Positions 1 through 10,707 are shown, counted from the first letter of the stretch. The stretch is 64,000 nt of DNA from Pseudomonas alcaligenes (GCF_014490745.1 NZ_LZEU01000001.1:2011501-2075500), one strand, 5' to 3'. The notes: generated by a model not told the origin, from the sequence alone. Translations and numbers: made by a program.

Positions 1-942
1 CAGACGCCGTTCACCCTGCAGACTTTCAACAACATGCTGGCGCAGTTCGGCATCAAGGTGCCGGCCGGCAGCGGCAACGTGCAGCTGAAGAACGTCGCCG
101 CGGTGTCCGTGCATGCCGAGCTGCCGCCCTTCGCCAAGCCGGGCCAGGTGCTGGACGTGACCATTTCCTCGATCGGCAACGCCAAGAGCCTGCGCGGCGG
201 CAGCCTGCTGATGACGCCGATGAAGGGTATCGACGGCAACGTCTACGCCATCGCCCAGGGCAACCTGGTGGTCGGTGGCTTCGACGCCGGCGGCGCCGAC
301 GGCTCGCGCATCACCGTCAACGTGCCGTCGGCCGGGCGGATTCCCGCCGGTGCCACGGTGGAACGGCCGGTGCCGAGCGGTTTCGACCAGGGCAACAGCC
401 TGACCCTCAATCTCAACCGCGCCGACTTCACCACGGCGAAGAACATCGTCGACCAGATCAACGGCATGCTTGGCCCAGGCGTGGCCCAGGCCATCGACGG
501 CGGCTCGATCCGGGTCAGCGCGCCGCTCGATCCCAATCAGCGGGTGGACTACCTGTCCGTGCTGGAAAACCTCGAAGTCGAGGCCGGGCAGGCGGTGGCC
601 AAGGTCATCATCAACTCGCGCACCGGCACCATCGTCATCGGCCAGAACGTCAAGGTGCAGCCGGCGGCGGTGACCCACGGCAGTCTCACTGTAACCATCA
701 GCGAAGACCCGATCGTCAGCCAGCCGGGGGCCTTCTCCAACGGCCAGACCGCCGTGGTGCCGAACTCCAAGGTGGACGCCGCCGAGGAAGCCAAACCGAT
801 GTTCAAGTTCGGCCCGGGTACCACCCTGGACGAGATCGTGCGTGCGGTGAACCAGGTGGGCGCCGCTCCATCCGACCTGATGGCCATCCTGGAGGCGCTC
901 AAGCAAGCCGGCGCCTTGCAGGCCGACCTGATCGTGATCTAA
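1..942 (+). CDS. flgI: Flagellar P-ring protein FlgI (5' end missing)
   Basis: The reading frame is open from the first base, so the start lies upstream of the window; 313 residues of a protein usually near 370 are visible. FlgI is a secreted protein that polymerises in the periplasm into the P ring, the peptidoglycan bushing around the flagellar rod. The visible part carries typical FlgI blocks: [19 protein letters not shown], the GGSLLMTP segment, and a C-terminal end near [23 protein letters not shown]. The signal peptide cannot be seen. flgJ follows after 10 nt with a strong AAGGAGG site, fitting the flgHIJ order of other gammaproteobacteria. Confidence 0.97.
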   Translation, partial: QTPFTLQTFNNMLAQFGIKVPAGSGNVQLKNVAAVSVHAELPPFAKPGQVLDVTISSIGNAKSLRGGSLLMTPMKGIDGNVYAIAQGNLVVGGFDAGGADGSRITVNVPSAGRIPAGATVERPVPSGFDQGNSLTLNLNRADFTTAKNIVDQINGMLGPGVAQAIDGGSIRVSAPLDPNQRVDYLSVLENLEVEAGQAVAKVIINSRTGTIVIGQNVKVQPAAVTHGSLTVTISEDPIVSQPGAFSNGQTAVVPNSKVDAAEEAKPMFKFGPGTTLDEIVRAVNQVGAAPSDLMAILEALKQAGALQADLIVI

Positions 943-952
943 GGAGGCTGCG

Positions 953-2152
953 ATGGATTCCCGAGTTCCGGCCGGCCTGGTCAGCGGCAAGCCCTACGAC
1001 AGCGGTGCCTACACCGACCTCAATCGCCTCAGCTCGTTCAAGGTCGGTGGCGACAGCGACAGCAACATCAAGAAGGTGGCCAAGGAGTTCGAGTCGCTGT
1101 TCGTCAACGAAATGATGAAGGCCATGCGCAAGGCGAACGAAGTGTTCGCCGAAGGCAACTTCATGAACAGCAACGAGAGCAAGACCTACCAGGACATGTA
1201 CGACCAGCAGCTGGCCGTGACCCTGTCCAAGAGCAAGCACGGCATCGGTCTGGCCGATGTGCTGGAGCGCCAGCTGAGCAGCCTCGCCAATGGCGGTGGC
1301 AAGGGCCGGGTCAATCCGTTCCCGCAGATGGCTGCCGATGCCGCGGCCAAGGCCGGTGACAGCGGCAGTGCCGGCAGCGTTGGCTTCAAGACCGCCGCCG
1401 ACGGCGTGCGCGACGACTCCAAGCTGCTCAACCAGCGCCGTCTGAGCCTGCCGAGCAAGATGACCGACCGCCTGCTGGCCGGCATCGTGCCGGCCAGCGG
1501 CGTGACCGAGGGCCAGCCACTGGCCGGCTCGGACTGGGTTTCCGAGTCGTCCAAGGCAGTCACCGAGAGCAAGCCGCTGAGCCTGGATAACAGCGATGCC
1601 GTCAGCGGTCGACGCGTGGCCCAGCCGCCGCTGGCCAAGGCCAAGTCGGCCTTCGCCTCGGCCGAGGACTTCGTCGCCACCATGCTGCCGATGGCCGAGG
1701 AAGCGGCGCAGAAGATCGGCGTCGATGCCCGCTACCTGGTGGCCCAGGCCGCCCTGGAAACCGGCTGGGGCAAGTCGATCATCCAGCAGGCCGACGGCAG
1801 CAGCAGCCACAACCTGTTCGGCATCAAGGCCCAGAGCGGCTGGGATGGCGATTCGGCACGGGTGCTGACCACCGAATACAAGGGCGGCAAGGCGGTCAAG
1901 GAGGCGGCGCAGTTCCGCACCTACGACTCCTTCCAGCAGAGCTTCAACGACTATGTGAGCTTCCTGCAGGGCAATGGCCGCTATCAAGAAGCGCTGGATG
2001 CGACCGATAACCCGGAACGCTTCGTGCGCGAGCTGCAGGAGGCCGGTTATGCCACCGACCCGCAGTACGCCCGCAAAATTGCGCAGATCGCCCGGCAGAT
2101 GCAGACCTATCAGGCTGTAGCCGCCGCCGACAGCTCGACCACGAGGACCTGA
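953..2152 (+). CDS. flgJ: Peptidoglycan hydrolase FlgJ
   Basis: Protein of 399 residues with the two FlgJ modules. The N-terminal third (about residues 30-110) is the rod-binding domain, containing KKVAKEFESLFVNEMMKAMRKA. The C-terminal half (about 240-390) is a glucosaminidase/muramidase domain with AQAALETGWGKS, whose Glu is the expected catalytic acid, followed by HNLFGIKA. A low-complexity linker separates them. FlgJ caps the growing rod and cuts a hole in the murein for it. ATG at 953 is chosen for the AAGGAGG site just upstream. Confidence 0.96.
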   Translation: MDSRVPAGLVSGKPYDSGAYTDLNRLSSFKVGGDSDSNIKKVAKEFESLFVNEMMKAMRKANEVFAEGNFMNSNESKTYQDMYDQQLAVTLSKSKHGIGLADVLERQLSSLANGGGKGRVNPFPQMAADAAAKAGDSGSAGSVGFKTAADGVRDDSKLLNQRRLSLPSKMTDRLLAGIVPASGVTEGQPLAGSDWVSESSKAVTESKPLSLDNSDAVSGRRVAQPPLAKAKSAFASAEDFVATMLPMAEEAAQKIGVDARYLVAQAALETGWGKSIIQQADGSSSHNLFGIKAQSGWDGDSARVLTTEYKGGKAVKEAAQFRTYDSFQQSFNDYVSFLQGNGRYQEALDATDNPERFVRELQEAGYATDPQYARKIAQIARQMQTYQAVAAADSSTTRT

Positions 2153-2161
2153 GGCTGAGCC

Positions 2162-4225
2162 ATGGCTGACCTACTGAATATTGGCCTGTCCGGGCTGTCG
2201 GCGAACAAGACGTCGCTGGCGGTCACCGGCCACAACATCACCAACGTCAACACGCCCGGCTACTCGCGGCAGGACACGGTGCAGGCCACGCGCATCCCGC
2301 AGTTCAGTGGCGCCGGCTATATCGGTTCCGGCACCACCCTGGTCGACGTGCGGCGCATCTACAACGAATTCCTCACCACCCAGGTGCGCAGCAGCACGGC
2401 GCTGAACAGCGACGTGAGCGCCTACCTCGACCAGATCAACCAGCTCGACTCGTTGCTGGCCGGTAGCACCACCGGTATCACCCCTGGCATGCAGAAGCTG
2501 TTCGCCGCCCTGCAGACGGCCGCCGAAGACCCTGCCAACATTCCGGCGCGGCAATTGGTGCTGTCCGAGGCCGAAGGCCTGTCCAAGCGCTTCAACACCA
2601 TCTACGACCGCCTGTACGAGCAGAACTCGTTCATCAACAAGCAACTCTCGGCGGTGACCGACCAGGTCAACCAGCTGGCCACCTCGATTGCCGGCTACAA
2701 CAACGCCATCGCCGTGGCTGGGGCCAACGGCCAGCAGCCCAATGACCTGCTGGATGCCCGCGAAGAGGCGGTGCGCAAGCTTTCCGAGTTCATCGGCGTG
2801 ACGGTGGTGCCGCAGGACGACAACACCTACAACCTGTTCATCGGCTCCGGCCAGCCGCTGGTGGTGGGTAGCACGGCGTCCAAGCTCGAAGTGGTGCCGG
2901 GCACCTCCGACCCGCTGCGTGCCGAAGTGCAGTTCGTCAGCGGCAACTCGCGTCAGGGCATCACCTCGCTGATCACCGGCGGTGAGATGGGCGGGCTGAT
3001 CCGCTACCGCGAGGATGTGCTGGACGAGTCGCTCAACTCGGTAGGGCGCCTGGCCCTGTCGATCGCCGACCAGGTCAACAGCCAGCTGGGCCAGGGCCTG
3101 GATCTGAAGGGCAACTTCGGCGAGGCGTTGTTCCGCGATATCAATGACCCGACCATCATCGGCCAGCGCAGCATCGCGCGGGTCGGCAACAGCGACACCA
3201 CAGCCAACCTCAACGTGCTGATCGAAGACACCACCACGCTGACTACCAGCGACTACGAGGTGGAGTTCACCAGCGCCACCGAGTACACGGTGCGGCGGAT
3301 TTCCGACGGGCAGATGGTTTCGGCGATCTACGACGACGACGGCGACCCGGATACGCCGATGGTCGCGGCGCCGTCGCCCTACGACATCAGCAGCGCCACG
3401 CCGCTGGTGTTCGACGGTTTCTCGATGAATGTGGCTTCCGGCACCTTTGCCGCCGGCGACCGTTTCCGGGTGATGCCGACGCGTACCGAGGCGAGCAACA
3501 TCCGCACCGACCTGACCAATGCCGAGGAGCTGGCCTTCGCTTCGCCGCTCAAGGCGGAAACCAGCCCGGCCAACATCGGCACCGGCGCCATCACCCAGCC
3601 GAGCATGATCACCCAGATCGACATCTACGATCCGGTGGCCCAGGCCGGCCTGGAGAACAGCCTGCGTACCACGCCGCCGCTGCGCATCGTGTTCACCTCG
3701 ACCACCGACTACGACGTGGTCGACACCAGTGGCGCGGTGCTGAGCAGCAACACCATAGTGCCGGGGCAGAACAACACCCAGCAGATCACCGCCGGTACCG
3801 CGCCGAATGACTTCACCTTCGAGATCACCCTGAGCGGGCGGCCGAGCGCGGGCGACAACTTCACCATCTCCTTCAACACCAACGGCGTGTCGGACAACCG
3901 CAATGCCCTGAAGCTGGTGGATCTGCAGAACAAATCGACGATCGGCATCGATCCCAACTTCCCGACCACCACCGGTGCGAGTTTTACTGATGGTTATGGT
4001 GATCTGGTGGAGCGGGTCGGCACCCTGACCAGCCAGGCGCGAGTGGATGGCGAGGCGACCACGGCAATCCTCAAGCAGGCCACCGACAACCGCGACTCGG
4101 TGTCGGCGGTGAACCTCGATGAAGAGGCGGCCAAGCTGATCCAATTCGAACAGTATTACCAGGCTTCGGCGCAGATCATTCAAGTCGCGCGCAGCCTGTT
4201 CGATACTCTGATCAACACCTTCTAA
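2162..4225 (+). CDS. flgK: Flagellar hook-associated protein 1 (FlgK)
   Basis: Protein of 687 residues. FlgK forms the first junction ring between hook and filament and leaves the cell through the flagellar type III exporter. The start MADLLNIGLSGLSANKTSL and following GHNITNVNTPGYSRQ are classic FlgK D0 signatures, and the C-terminus (LDEEAAKLIQFEQYYQASAQ) is the other D0 helix. The middle contains two related beta-rich blocks, about residues 358-442 and 505-573, each starting with a 'F-T-S-x-T-x-Y' strand and ending with a 'GD-x-F' turn; similar blocks occur in FlgL next door. Spacing to flgJ is 9 nt. Confidence 0.97.
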   Translation: MADLLNIGLSGLSANKTSLAVTGHNITNVNTPGYSRQDTVQATRIPQFSGAGYIGSGTTLVDVRRIYNEFLTTQVRSSTALNSDVSAYLDQINQLDSLLAGSTTGITPGMQKLFAALQTAAEDPANIPARQLVLSEAEGLSKRFNTIYDRLYEQNSFINKQLSAVTDQVNQLATSIAGYNNAIAVAGANGQQPNDLLDAREEAVRKLSEFIGVTVVPQDDNTYNLFIGSGQPLVVGSTASKLEVVPGTSDPLRAEVQFVSGNSRQGITSLITGGEMGGLIRYREDVLDESLNSVGRLALSIADQVNSQLGQGLDLKGNFGEALFRDINDPTIIGQRSIARVGNSDTTANLNVLIEDTTTLTTSDYEVEFTSATEYTVRRISDGQMVSAIYDDDGDPDTPMVAAPSPYDISSATPLVFDGFSMNVASGTFAAGDRFRVMPTRTEASNIRTDLTNAEELAFASPLKAETSPANIGTGAITQPSMITQIDIYDPVAQAGLENSLRTTPPLRIVFTSTTDYDVVDTSGAVLSSNTIVPGQNNTQQITAGTAPNDFTFEITLSGRPSAGDNFTISFNTNGVSDNRNALKLVDLQNKSTIGIDPNFPTTTGASFTDGYGDLVERVGTLTSQARVDGEATTAILKQATDNRDSVSAVNLDEEAAKLIQFEQYYQASAQIIQVARSLFDTLINTF

Positions 4226-4239
4226 GCCGGACAGTCATC

Positions 4240-5919
4240 ATGGTCATGCGCATCTCTTCCATCCAGGCCTTCAACAATGGCGTCAATGGCATTGGGCGCA
4301 ACTATTCCGATGTGATCCGCACCCAGGAGCAGATCAGCAGCGGCAAGCGCATCCTCACCCCGGCGGACGACCCGGTGGCTTCGGTGCGCCTGCTGCAACT
4401 GGAACAGCAGCAGTCGATGCTGACCCAGTACAAGGACAACCTGACAGCGGCAAAGAACAGCCTGACCCAGGAAGAAACCACCCTCAATTCGGTCAATACC
4501 GTGCTGCAGCGCATCCGCGAGCTGGCCGTGCAGGCCGGTGGTGGGGCGCTCTCGGCCCAGGATCGGCAGTCCATCGCCAAGGAGCTGGAAGAGCGCGAGG
4601 GCGAGCTGCTTAACCTGATGAACAGCCGCAATGCCCGCGGCGAGTACCTGTTCTCCGGCAACCTGGGCAAGACCGAACCCTTTGTGCGCAACCCGGACGG
4701 TACCTATTCCTACTTCGGCGACGAGGGCCAGCGCAGCCTGCAGGTGGCCAGTTCGACCACGGTGGCGATCAACGACAACGGCAAGACCCTGTTCGAGGAC
4801 GTGACCAACGCCAACCGGGTGCTCAACACCAACGGTGTCAATAATGCGGCGTTGGCCAGCCAGGTGCCGCCACTGCCGGCCACCACCATTCCGGCCCTGC
4901 CGAGCAACCAGCAGCGGGTGTTCATGTCGCCGGGCCTGGTTCAGGACAACGACACCTTCAACAGCACCTTCCGCAGCGGCGAACCCTATTCGCTGGTGTT
5001 CGTCAGCGGCAGCGAGTTCCGTATCTACGACGGCGCCGGTGCCGACGTGACCTCGGAGATCCAGGGCGGCGGACAGATCGACCCGCTGGCCAGCAACGGC
5101 AACGTCATCAACTTCCGCGGCATGCGCTTCCAGCTGGATGTGGTACTGCAGCAAGGCGACAACGAGCTGGATCTGGACAACCTGCTGGCCGATACGGCGA
5201 CCCCCGGTACGCCGGGCATCAACACCCACAGCTTCACCCTGCAGGCGGCGCCGACCGATTTTGCCGTCACCCGCTCCTCGACCAACGCCTCCACGGCGGT
5301 GGTTTCCGGTGGCACCATCAGCAACCAGGCGACCTTCAACTCGCAGTTCCCTACATCGGGGGTGGTGCTGCGCTTCACCAACGCCACCGACTACGACGTC
5401 TATGCCCAGCCGGTCGGCTCCAGCAGCACGCCGATCGCCTCGGGCACCGCGGCCGGGCCCTATCCGTCGACCTTCACCGTGTTCGGCGTGGACTTCAGCC
5501 TCAGTGGGGCGGCTGCGGCCGGCGACGAGTTCGGCATCAAGCCGCAGTTCCAGGAACAGCGCAGCATCCTCAACAGCATTTCCCGCCTGCGCCAGGCGCT
5601 GGAGTCTTCGCCGACCTCGCCGGCTGGCAACCTGGCGATCCGCGACGAAGTGGCGATTGCCCTGACCAACCTCGACAACGGCATCGGCCAGGTGCTGGAG
5701 GTGCAGACCGAGATCGGCGCGCGCCTGAACCTGGTGGAGTCCACCGAGACCGACAACGAGGACGTGACCCTGGTCAACAAGTCGGTACAGGCCGACCTGC
5801 GCGAACTGGACTATGCCGAAGCACTGTCGCGCCTGTCGTTCCAGACGGTGATTCTCGAGGCTGCGCAGCAGAGCTACGTGAAGATCGCCGGCCTCAGCCT
5901 GTTCAACCAGCTGCGCTGA
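4240..5919 (+). CDS. flgL: Flagellar hook-associated protein 3 (FlgL)
   Basis: Protein of 559 residues, second junction protein between hook and filament. N-terminus RISSIQAFNNGVNGIGRNYSD and the EEISSGKRI-like segment (EQISSGKRILTPADDPVAS) are flagellin-family D0/D1 helices; the C-terminal helix is LDYAEALSRLSFQTVILEAA. It is clearly longer than many FlgL proteins (roughly 300-440 residues); the extra length is a central region (about 220-450) made of two blocks resembling those in FlgK. Two in-frame ATGs exist, 4240 and 4246; a weak GGA at 4229-4231 suits 4240, while the family usually begins at MRIS, i.e. 4246. Confidence 0.95.
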   Translation: MVMRISSIQAFNNGVNGIGRNYSDVIRTQEQISSGKRILTPADDPVASVRLLQLEQQQSMLTQYKDNLTAAKNSLTQEETTLNSVNTVLQRIRELAVQAGGGALSAQDRQSIAKELEEREGELLNLMNSRNARGEYLFSGNLGKTEPFVRNPDGTYSYFGDEGQRSLQVASSTTVAINDNGKTLFEDVTNANRVLNTNGVNNAALASQVPPLPATTIPALPSNQQRVFMSPGLVQDNDTFNSTFRSGEPYSLVFVSGSEFRIYDGAGADVTSEIQGGGQIDPLASNGNVINFRGMRFQLDVVLQQGDNELDLDNLLADTATPGTPGINTHSFTLQAAPTDFAVTRSSTNASTAVVSGGTISNQATFNSQFPTSGVVLRFTNATDYDVYAQPVGSSSTPIASGTAAGPYPSTFTVFGVDFSLSGAAAAGDEFGIKPQFQEQRSILNSISRLRQALESSPTSPAGNLAIRDEVAIALTNLDNGIGQVLEVQTEIGARLNLVESTETDNEDVTLVNKSVQADLRELDYAEALSRLSFQTVILEAAQQSYVKIAGLSLFNQLR

Positions 5920-5932
5920 TTTCCCCTGCAGG

Positions 5933-5957
5933 AGCCGGCCCGTCAGGGGTGCCGGCT
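5933..5957 (+). terminator. Possible hairpin terminator after flgL
   Basis: AGCCGGC (5933-5939) and GCCGGCT (5951-5957) form a 7-bp perfect stem with an 11-nt loop just after the flgL stop codon. No clear U tract follows, so termination efficiency is uncertain. Confidence 0.35.
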
Positions 5958-5994
5958 ATCCTTGCCCGAGACGTGAGATTTTTCTGATTTCATC

Positions 5995-6010
5995 TGGCGT
6001 GTTAATTGCT
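5995..6010 (+). promoter_or_regulatory. Sigma54-type promoter of the glycosylation operon
   Basis: TGGCGTGTTAATTGCT has GG at 5996-5997 and GC at 6008-6009, separated by exactly 10 nt, as in the -24/-12 element recognised by RpoN. It lies about 40 nt before the ATG at 6051. Inference: FleQ/RpoN, which drive other flagellar operons here, also drive the glycosylation genes. Confidence 0.75.
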
Positions 6011-6050
6011 AACTTGCTCAGATGAAGTTGGAAATTTGACGGAACCGGGC

Positions 6051-8873
6051 ATGACAGTCGATACCGAGTGGCTAGTGGATTTCTTCCGCCGTCAGGCGCG
6101 CCTGGGCTTTGAGGAGGGCGACTACACCCGCACGCGCAACAGCTGCCGTGAGGTGCTGCAGTATGTCCCCGGGGATGTGGAGTCCTTGTCATTGCTTGGC
6201 GAGGCCGCCTTGGCCAGCCGCGATAGCGTGACGGCCCAGCGTACTTTCGATCAGCTGCTCGAGCTCGAGCCGGAGAATGCCGAGCATGCGATGAAGCTGG
6301 GCCAGGCCTGCCTGCAGACCCAGGACTGGCCGGTCGCCGTAGCCGCCTTCAAGCAGGTGCAGCTATTGCAGCCCGATCATACGGGCGCCGCCGAGGCTCT
6401 GACGCTGCTGACCCAGCTGCAGGAACGTCTGAATATTCTCGACCAGCTGCCAGCCGCCCAGCCGGGGCGTAACGACCCTTGCCCCTGCGGCAGCGGCCTC
6501 AAGTACAAGAAGTGCTGCCTGGAGAAAAGCTCGCAGCATCTGATTGCGCAGCATCTTGAGCAGGCTTTTGCCGCCGAGCAGTGGGCGCAGGTAGTGTCGC
6601 TGGCCGATGAGTTGCAGGGCTCCTCCGTGGCTCTGCGCCGTGCCATTGCGTTGGCGCGCTATCAGTTGAGTCAGCGCGAGCTGGCTTACCCGCTGGTGCA
6701 GGTGGCCTACCGCGAGAGTCCGGCCGATCTAGAGCTGCGCGCCGCGTTGGCCGATCTGGAGCTGGATCACAATGTTGCAGTCGCCCAGTCGCATGCCGAA
6801 GCGGTGCTGGCGGTAGATCACGGCCAGTGGCGGGCCAGCCTGGTGCTGGCCGCCGTGCATGCACGGCGGGGCCACCCTGAGCAGTCCGAGGCGGCGCTGC
6901 GCGAATTGCTGCGGCATAACCCCGACTGTTCTCTGGCCTGGCAGCGCCTGAGTCATTTCCTGCGCAAGTCCCAGCGTCTGGAGGACGACCTGCAGGCCAT
7001 GCAGGAATGGACTGAGCGCTGCCCGCAGACTGCCGATGCCTGGTGCCACCGCGGTATGTCGGCGGTGATGACGGCGCGCTTTGCCGATGGCCGGCAGTAT
7101 CTGGAGCAGGCGCTGCAGATTGAGCCGGAGCACTACGAGGCGCTGTGCTGGCTGGGGCAGTCCTACCAGAGCGAGCAGGATCCGCATACCGCACTTCAGT
7201 ATTTGTCCCGTGGCTTGCAGATCAAGCCGGATTACCAGCCGGGCTGGAACATGCTCGGCGGGGTCTACCAGTCGGTGGGCCGCCAGCATGAGTCCGAAGG
7301 CTGTTTCATGCGTGCCCTGGCGATTTCCCCGACCCAGCCGCTGGCTTGGAACAACCTGGCCAACATCTACCTGGACGGGCAATTGCTGGGCGAGGCGGAG
7401 CGGGTCATGCAGGTTGCCCTGGAGCTGAATCCGAACTCACCAAGCTTGTGGAACAACCTGGGCAATATCCTGAGTGCCGCCAAGCGCCTCAAGGAGGCGT
7501 TGGTGGCCTTCCGCAAGTGCGTCGAGCTGGATCCCAGTTACGACCCGGTACTGGTCAACCTGGCCGGGGTGGAGTCGCATTTCGGCAACCTAGATCGCTC
7601 GATCGAGCTGCTGCGTGACGCCATCGAGGTGCCGGGGGCGACCACCAATCTGCTGTTCTTCGCCAACTATCATGCGGATTGGAGCGGGGAGCAGGTGTTC
7701 TCGCTGTACAAGGAGGTCACCGCGCGTTACCCGGCCCGGCAGTATTTCCAGTACGACAACCCGCGTACCAGCAATCGCCGCCTGCGCATTGGCTACATGT
7801 CGCCGGACTTCCGCAACCATGTCTGTGCGATCTTCATCGAGCCGCTGCTGAGCCGGCATGATCACCAGCAGTTCGAAGTTTTCGCCTATTCCCTGGTGCG
7901 TCGCGAAGACACGGTCACCGAGCGCTTTATCGGTCATGTCGATCACTGGCGGCATTGCGTAGGCCTCAGCGACCAGGCGATTGCCGAGCAGATTCGCGCC
8001 GATGGTATTGATGTGTTGATCGATCTGGCCGGCCATACCGGCAGCAGTCGTCTGCAGGTGTTTGCCCTCAAGCCGGCGCCGGTACAGGTCAGTTGGTGGA
8101 TGGGCTTTGCCTTCGGTACCGGCCTCAAGCAGGTGGACTATTTCCTGGCCGACGAGCAGATGCTGCCGGCTGGTTGTGAGTCGTCCTTTGCCGAGCAGCT
8201 CTGGCGCATGCCGGCTCCGGCGGTGGCCTATGTGCCGCCGCAGCACATGGTGGCCGAGGTGGGTGAGCTACCGGCGCTGCGCAATGGCTATGTCACCTTC
8301 GGCAGCCTGACGCGCCCGGTGCGCCTCAATCACAAGGTCATTCGGGTCTGGTCCGAGCTGCTCCGGCGCGTGCCCGATTCTCGCCTGATGCTCGATAGCA
8401 GCTCCTTCAATGACGCGAGCCTGCAACAGCACTATCTGGATCTGTTTGCCGAGCAGGGCATCGACCCTGAGCGCATCGTGCTGGGCTTCACCTCTCCGGC
8501 AACCGCCGCCCTGGCGCAGATGGACATCGCCCTGGATTGCTTCCCACATAACTCAGGTACCACCCTCTACGAGAGCCTTTACATGGGCCTGCCGGTAGTG
8601 AGCCTGCGCGACCGGCCGTCCATGGGCCGGGTTGGCGCGCTGATCCTGCACGGCGCAGGCCGTGATGAGTGGATCGCCGATACAGAAGCGGAATATCTCG
8701 ATAAGCTGGTGGCACTGGCTGGCGATCTGCCAGCGCTGGCAGGCATTCGCGCCGGCCTGCGCGCTGAAATGCTGGCGTCCAAGCTCTGCGATGCCGAGGA
8801 CTTCACCCGCAGAATGGAACAGACCTACCGGCAGATGTGGCAACGCTACTGCGAACAAGGAGAACAACAATGA
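6051..8873 (+). CDS. TPR-containing O-linked GlcNAc transferase-like (GT41) glycosyltransferase with SEC-C motif
   Basis: Protein of 940 residues from ATG 6051 (GGAA upstream; an earlier in-frame TTG at 6006 lies inside the promoter). The N-terminal 560 residues are mostly tetratricopeptide repeats, for example [20 protein letters not shown] and [21 protein letters not shown] zinc-type SEC-C motif, [16 protein letters not shown], sits at about residues 141-156 between repeats. The C-terminal part (about 580-930) is an OGT/SPINDLY catalytic domain: [13 protein letters not shown] with the conserved His, and [24 protein letters not shown]. Enzymes of this family add a sugar from a nucleotide donor to Ser/Thr. 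Position between flgL and fliC suggests flagellin as acceptor; the sugar is unknown. Confidence 0.85.
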   Translation: MTVDTEWLVDFFRRQARLGFEEGDYTRTRNSCREVLQYVPGDVESLSLLGEAALASRDSVTAQRTFDQLLELEPENAEHAMKLGQACLQTQDWPVAVAAFKQVQLLQPDHTGAAEALTLLTQLQERLNILDQLPAAQPGRNDPCPCGSGLKYKKCCLEKSSQHLIAQHLEQAFAAEQWAQVVSLADELQGSSVALRRAIALARYQLSQRELAYPLVQVAYRESPADLELRAALADLELDHNVAVAQSHAEAVLAVDHGQWRASLVLAAVHARRGHPEQSEAALRELLRHNPDCSLAWQRLSHFLRKSQRLEDDLQAMQEWTERCPQTADAWCHRGMSAVMTARFADGRQYLEQALQIEPEHYEALCWLGQSYQSEQDPHTALQYLSRGLQIKPDYQPGWNMLGGVYQSVGRQHESEGCFMRALAISPTQPLAWNNLANIYLDGQLLGEAERVMQVALELNPNSPSLWNNLGNILSAAKRLKEALVAFRKCVELDPSYDPVLVNLAGVESHFGNLDRSIELLRDAIEVPGATTNLLFFANYHADWSGEQVFSLYKEVTARYPARQYFQYDNPRTSNRRLRIGYMSPDFRNHVCAIFIEPLLSRHDHQQFEVFAYSLVRREDTVTERFIGHVDHWRHCVGLSDQAIAEQIRADGIDVLIDLAGHTGSSRLQVFALKPAPVQVSWWMGFAFGTGLKQVDYFLADEQMLPAGCESSFAEQLWRMPAPAVAYVPPQHMVAEVGELPALRNGYVTFGSLTRPVRLNHKVIRVWSELLRRVPDSRLMLDSSSFNDASLQQHYLDLFAEQGIDPERIVLGFTSPATAALAQMDIALDCFPHNSGTTLYESLYMGLPVVSLRDRPSMGRVGALILHGAGRDEWIADTEAEYLDKLVALAGDLPALAGIRAGLRAEMLASKLCDAEDFTRRMEQTYRQMWQRYCEQGEQQ

Positions 8874-9643
8874 AAGCAGTGATCCTGGCCGGTGGCCTGG
8901 GCACCCGCATCAGCGAGGAATCGCACCTCAAGCCCAAGCCAATGATCGAGATCGGCGGCAAGCCGATCCTCTGGCACATCATGAAGCAGTACTCGGCCCA
9001 CGGCATTCAGGACTTCGTTATCTGCCTGGGCTACAAGGGCTATGCGATCAAGGACTTCTTCGCCAACTACTTCCTGCACACCTCCGATGTCACCTTCGAC
9101 ATGCGCAGCAACCAGATGGAAGTGCACCAGAACTACAGCGAGCCGTGGCGCGTGACCCTGGTCGATACCGGGGAAGACACCATGACCGGTGGACGCTTGC
9201 GTAGAGTTGGACGCTTCCTCGAAGAGGACGAAGCCTTCTGCTTCACCTACGGCGACGGCGTATCCGACCTGAACATCGCGGCCCTGGTGGCCTTTCATAA
9301 ACAGCACGGCAAGCACGCCACCGTCACTGCAGTGCAGCCGCCGGGCCGCTACGGCGCCCTGGCCCGCGAAGGTGACCAGGTCACCGGCTTCGTCGAGAAG
9401 CCGCGCGGCGACGGCGGCTGGATCAATGGCGGCTTCTTCGTCCTGTCGCCCAAGGTGCTGCCCTATATAGCCGAGGACTCCACTACCTGGGAGGCCGAGC
9501 CGTTGGGTCAGCTGGCCAGTGAAGGGCAGTTGATGGCCTTCCAGCACGAAGGTTTCTGGCACCCGATGGACACCCTGCGCGACAAGAACTACCTGGAACA
9601 GCTGTGGCAGAGCGGAGAGGCACCTTGGAAACAGTGGAGCTGA
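8870..9643 (+). CDS. rfbF: Glucose-1-phosphate cytidylyltransferase
   Basis: Protein of 257 residues making CDP-glucose from CTP and glucose-1-phosphate. It opens with the nucleotidyltransferase signature [20 protein letters not shown] followed by [27 protein letters not shown] and [16 protein letters not shown] are further family motifs. The start ATG at 8870 overlaps the stop of the glycosyltransferase gene (ATGA) and has AAGGAG upstream, so translation is probably coupled. With the next gene it forms the first two steps to CDP-4-keto-6-deoxyglucose. Confidence 0.93.
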   Translation: MKAVILAGGLGTRISEESHLKPKPMIEIGGKPILWHIMKQYSAHGIQDFVICLGYKGYAIKDFFANYFLHTSDVTFDMRSNQMEVHQNYSEPWRVTLVDTGEDTMTGGRLRRVGRFLEEDEAFCFTYGDGVSDLNIAALVAFHKQHGKHATVTAVQPPGRYGALAREGDQVTGFVEKPRGDGGWINGGFFVLSPKVLPYIAEDSTTWEAEPLGQLASEGQLMAFQHEGFWHPMDTLRDKNYLEQLWQSGEAPWKQWS

Positions 9644-10707
9644 GCCGCGAGTTCTGGCGCGGCAAGCGCGTCCTGCTGACCGGCCATACCGGCTTCAAGG
9701 GCGGCTGGCTGGCGCTCTGGCTGCAGAGCTGGGGCGCTGAGGTCACCGGCTTTGCTCTCGACCCGTCCACCGATCCCAGCCTGTTCGAGCTGGCGCGGGT
9801 GGGCGAGGGCATCGACAGCCGCATCGGCGACCTGCGCGATCTGCCGGCTCTGCTGAGCCTGGTGGCCGAGGTTAAGCCGGAGATCGTCCTGCACCTGGCG
9901 GCCCAGCCGCTGGTGCGCGAGGGCTACCGCGACCCGCTGGGCACCTACGCCAGCAACGTGATGGGCACCCTGCACCTGCTCGAGGCCGTGCGTCAGGCCG
10001 GCGGCGTGAAGGCCTGCGTGGTGGTGACCACTGACAAGGTCTACGCCAACCACGAATGGGCCTGGCCGTACCGGGAGAGCGAGCCACTCGGTGGCCACGA
10101 TCCCTACAGCAGCAGCAAGGCCTGCTGTGAGCTGGTGGCGCAGTCCTTCGCGTCTTCCTATTTCCCCGTTTCGCGCTATGCCGAACATGGCCTGGCCCTG
10201 GCCACGGCGCGCGCCGGCAATGTGTTGGGCGGCGGTGATTTCTCCGCCGATCGCCTGGTGCCGGACGTACTGGCTGCCTGGACGCGCGGCGAGCCGGTGA
10301 CCCTGCGCTATCCGCAGGCTGTGCGCCCCTGGCAGCATGCCCTGGAGCCGTTGGCCGGCTACCTGCAACTGGCCCAGGGCCTCTATGAGCAGGGCGCGGC
10401 CGTAGCCGGCGCCTGGAACTTCGGCCCGGCCGACGGCGATACCTGCAATGTCGGCGAGGTGGTGGCGCGCCTGGCCGCACGCTGGCCGCAGGCGCCGGGG
10501 CTGAAGATCGAACCGAGCGAATTGCACGAGGCGGGCCTGCTGCGCCTGGACAGCAGCCGGGCGCGCCAGCTGCTCGGCTGGCAGCCGCGTTGGGCGCTGG
10601 ATGACTGCCTGCAGCAGACCCTCGACTGGCATCTGGCCTGGCAGCGCGGCGACGACATGCGCGCCATGACTCTGGCGCAGCTGGCCGGCTACTGGGGGCA
10701 GGCATGA
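9625..10707 (+). CDS. rfbG: CDP-glucose 4,6-dehydratase
   Basis: Short-chain dehydrogenase/reductase of 360 residues converting CDP-glucose to CDP-4-keto-6-deoxyglucose. Visible features are the NAD-binding [18 protein letters not shown] near the N-terminus, [26 protein letters not shown], and catalytic YSSSK (YxxxK). I chose TTG 9625 because GGAGAGG lies just upstream and this gives the usual length; GTG 9604 (367 residues) is possible. It overlaps rfbF by 19 nt. Confidence 0.93.
   Translation: METVELSREFWRGKRVLLTGHTGFKGGWLALWLQSWGAEVTGFALDPSTDPSLFELARVGEGIDSRIGDLRDLPALLSLVAEVKPEIVLHLAAQPLVREGYRDPLGTYASNVMGTLHLLEAVRQAGGVKACVVVTTDKVYANHEWAWPYRESEPLGGHDPYSSSKACCELVAQSFASSYFPVSRYAEHGLALATARAGNVLGGGDFSADRLVPDVLAAWTRGEPVTLRYPQAVRPWQHALEPLAGYLQLAQGLYEQGAAVAGAWNFGPADGDTCNVGEVVARLAARWPQAPGLKIEPSELHEAGLLRLDSSRARQLLGWQPRWALDDCLQQTLDWHLAWQRGDDMRAMTLAQLAGYWGQA

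Noticed and set aside
2171..4183. Long minus-strand open frame (670 codons) opposite flgK
   Set aside because: High-GC coding DNA with a strong third-position bias leaves the antisense frame open. The product has no recognisable domain and the plus strand encodes a clear FlgK. The same reasoning removes the long antisense frames at 16636-18672, 24541-26394, 34595-36307, 36503-38305, 40532-42355 and 46970-49063.
6006..6050. TTG start 15 codons upstream for the GT41 gene
   Set aside because: It lies inside the -12 half of the sigma54 promoter, hence upstream of the expected transcript start.
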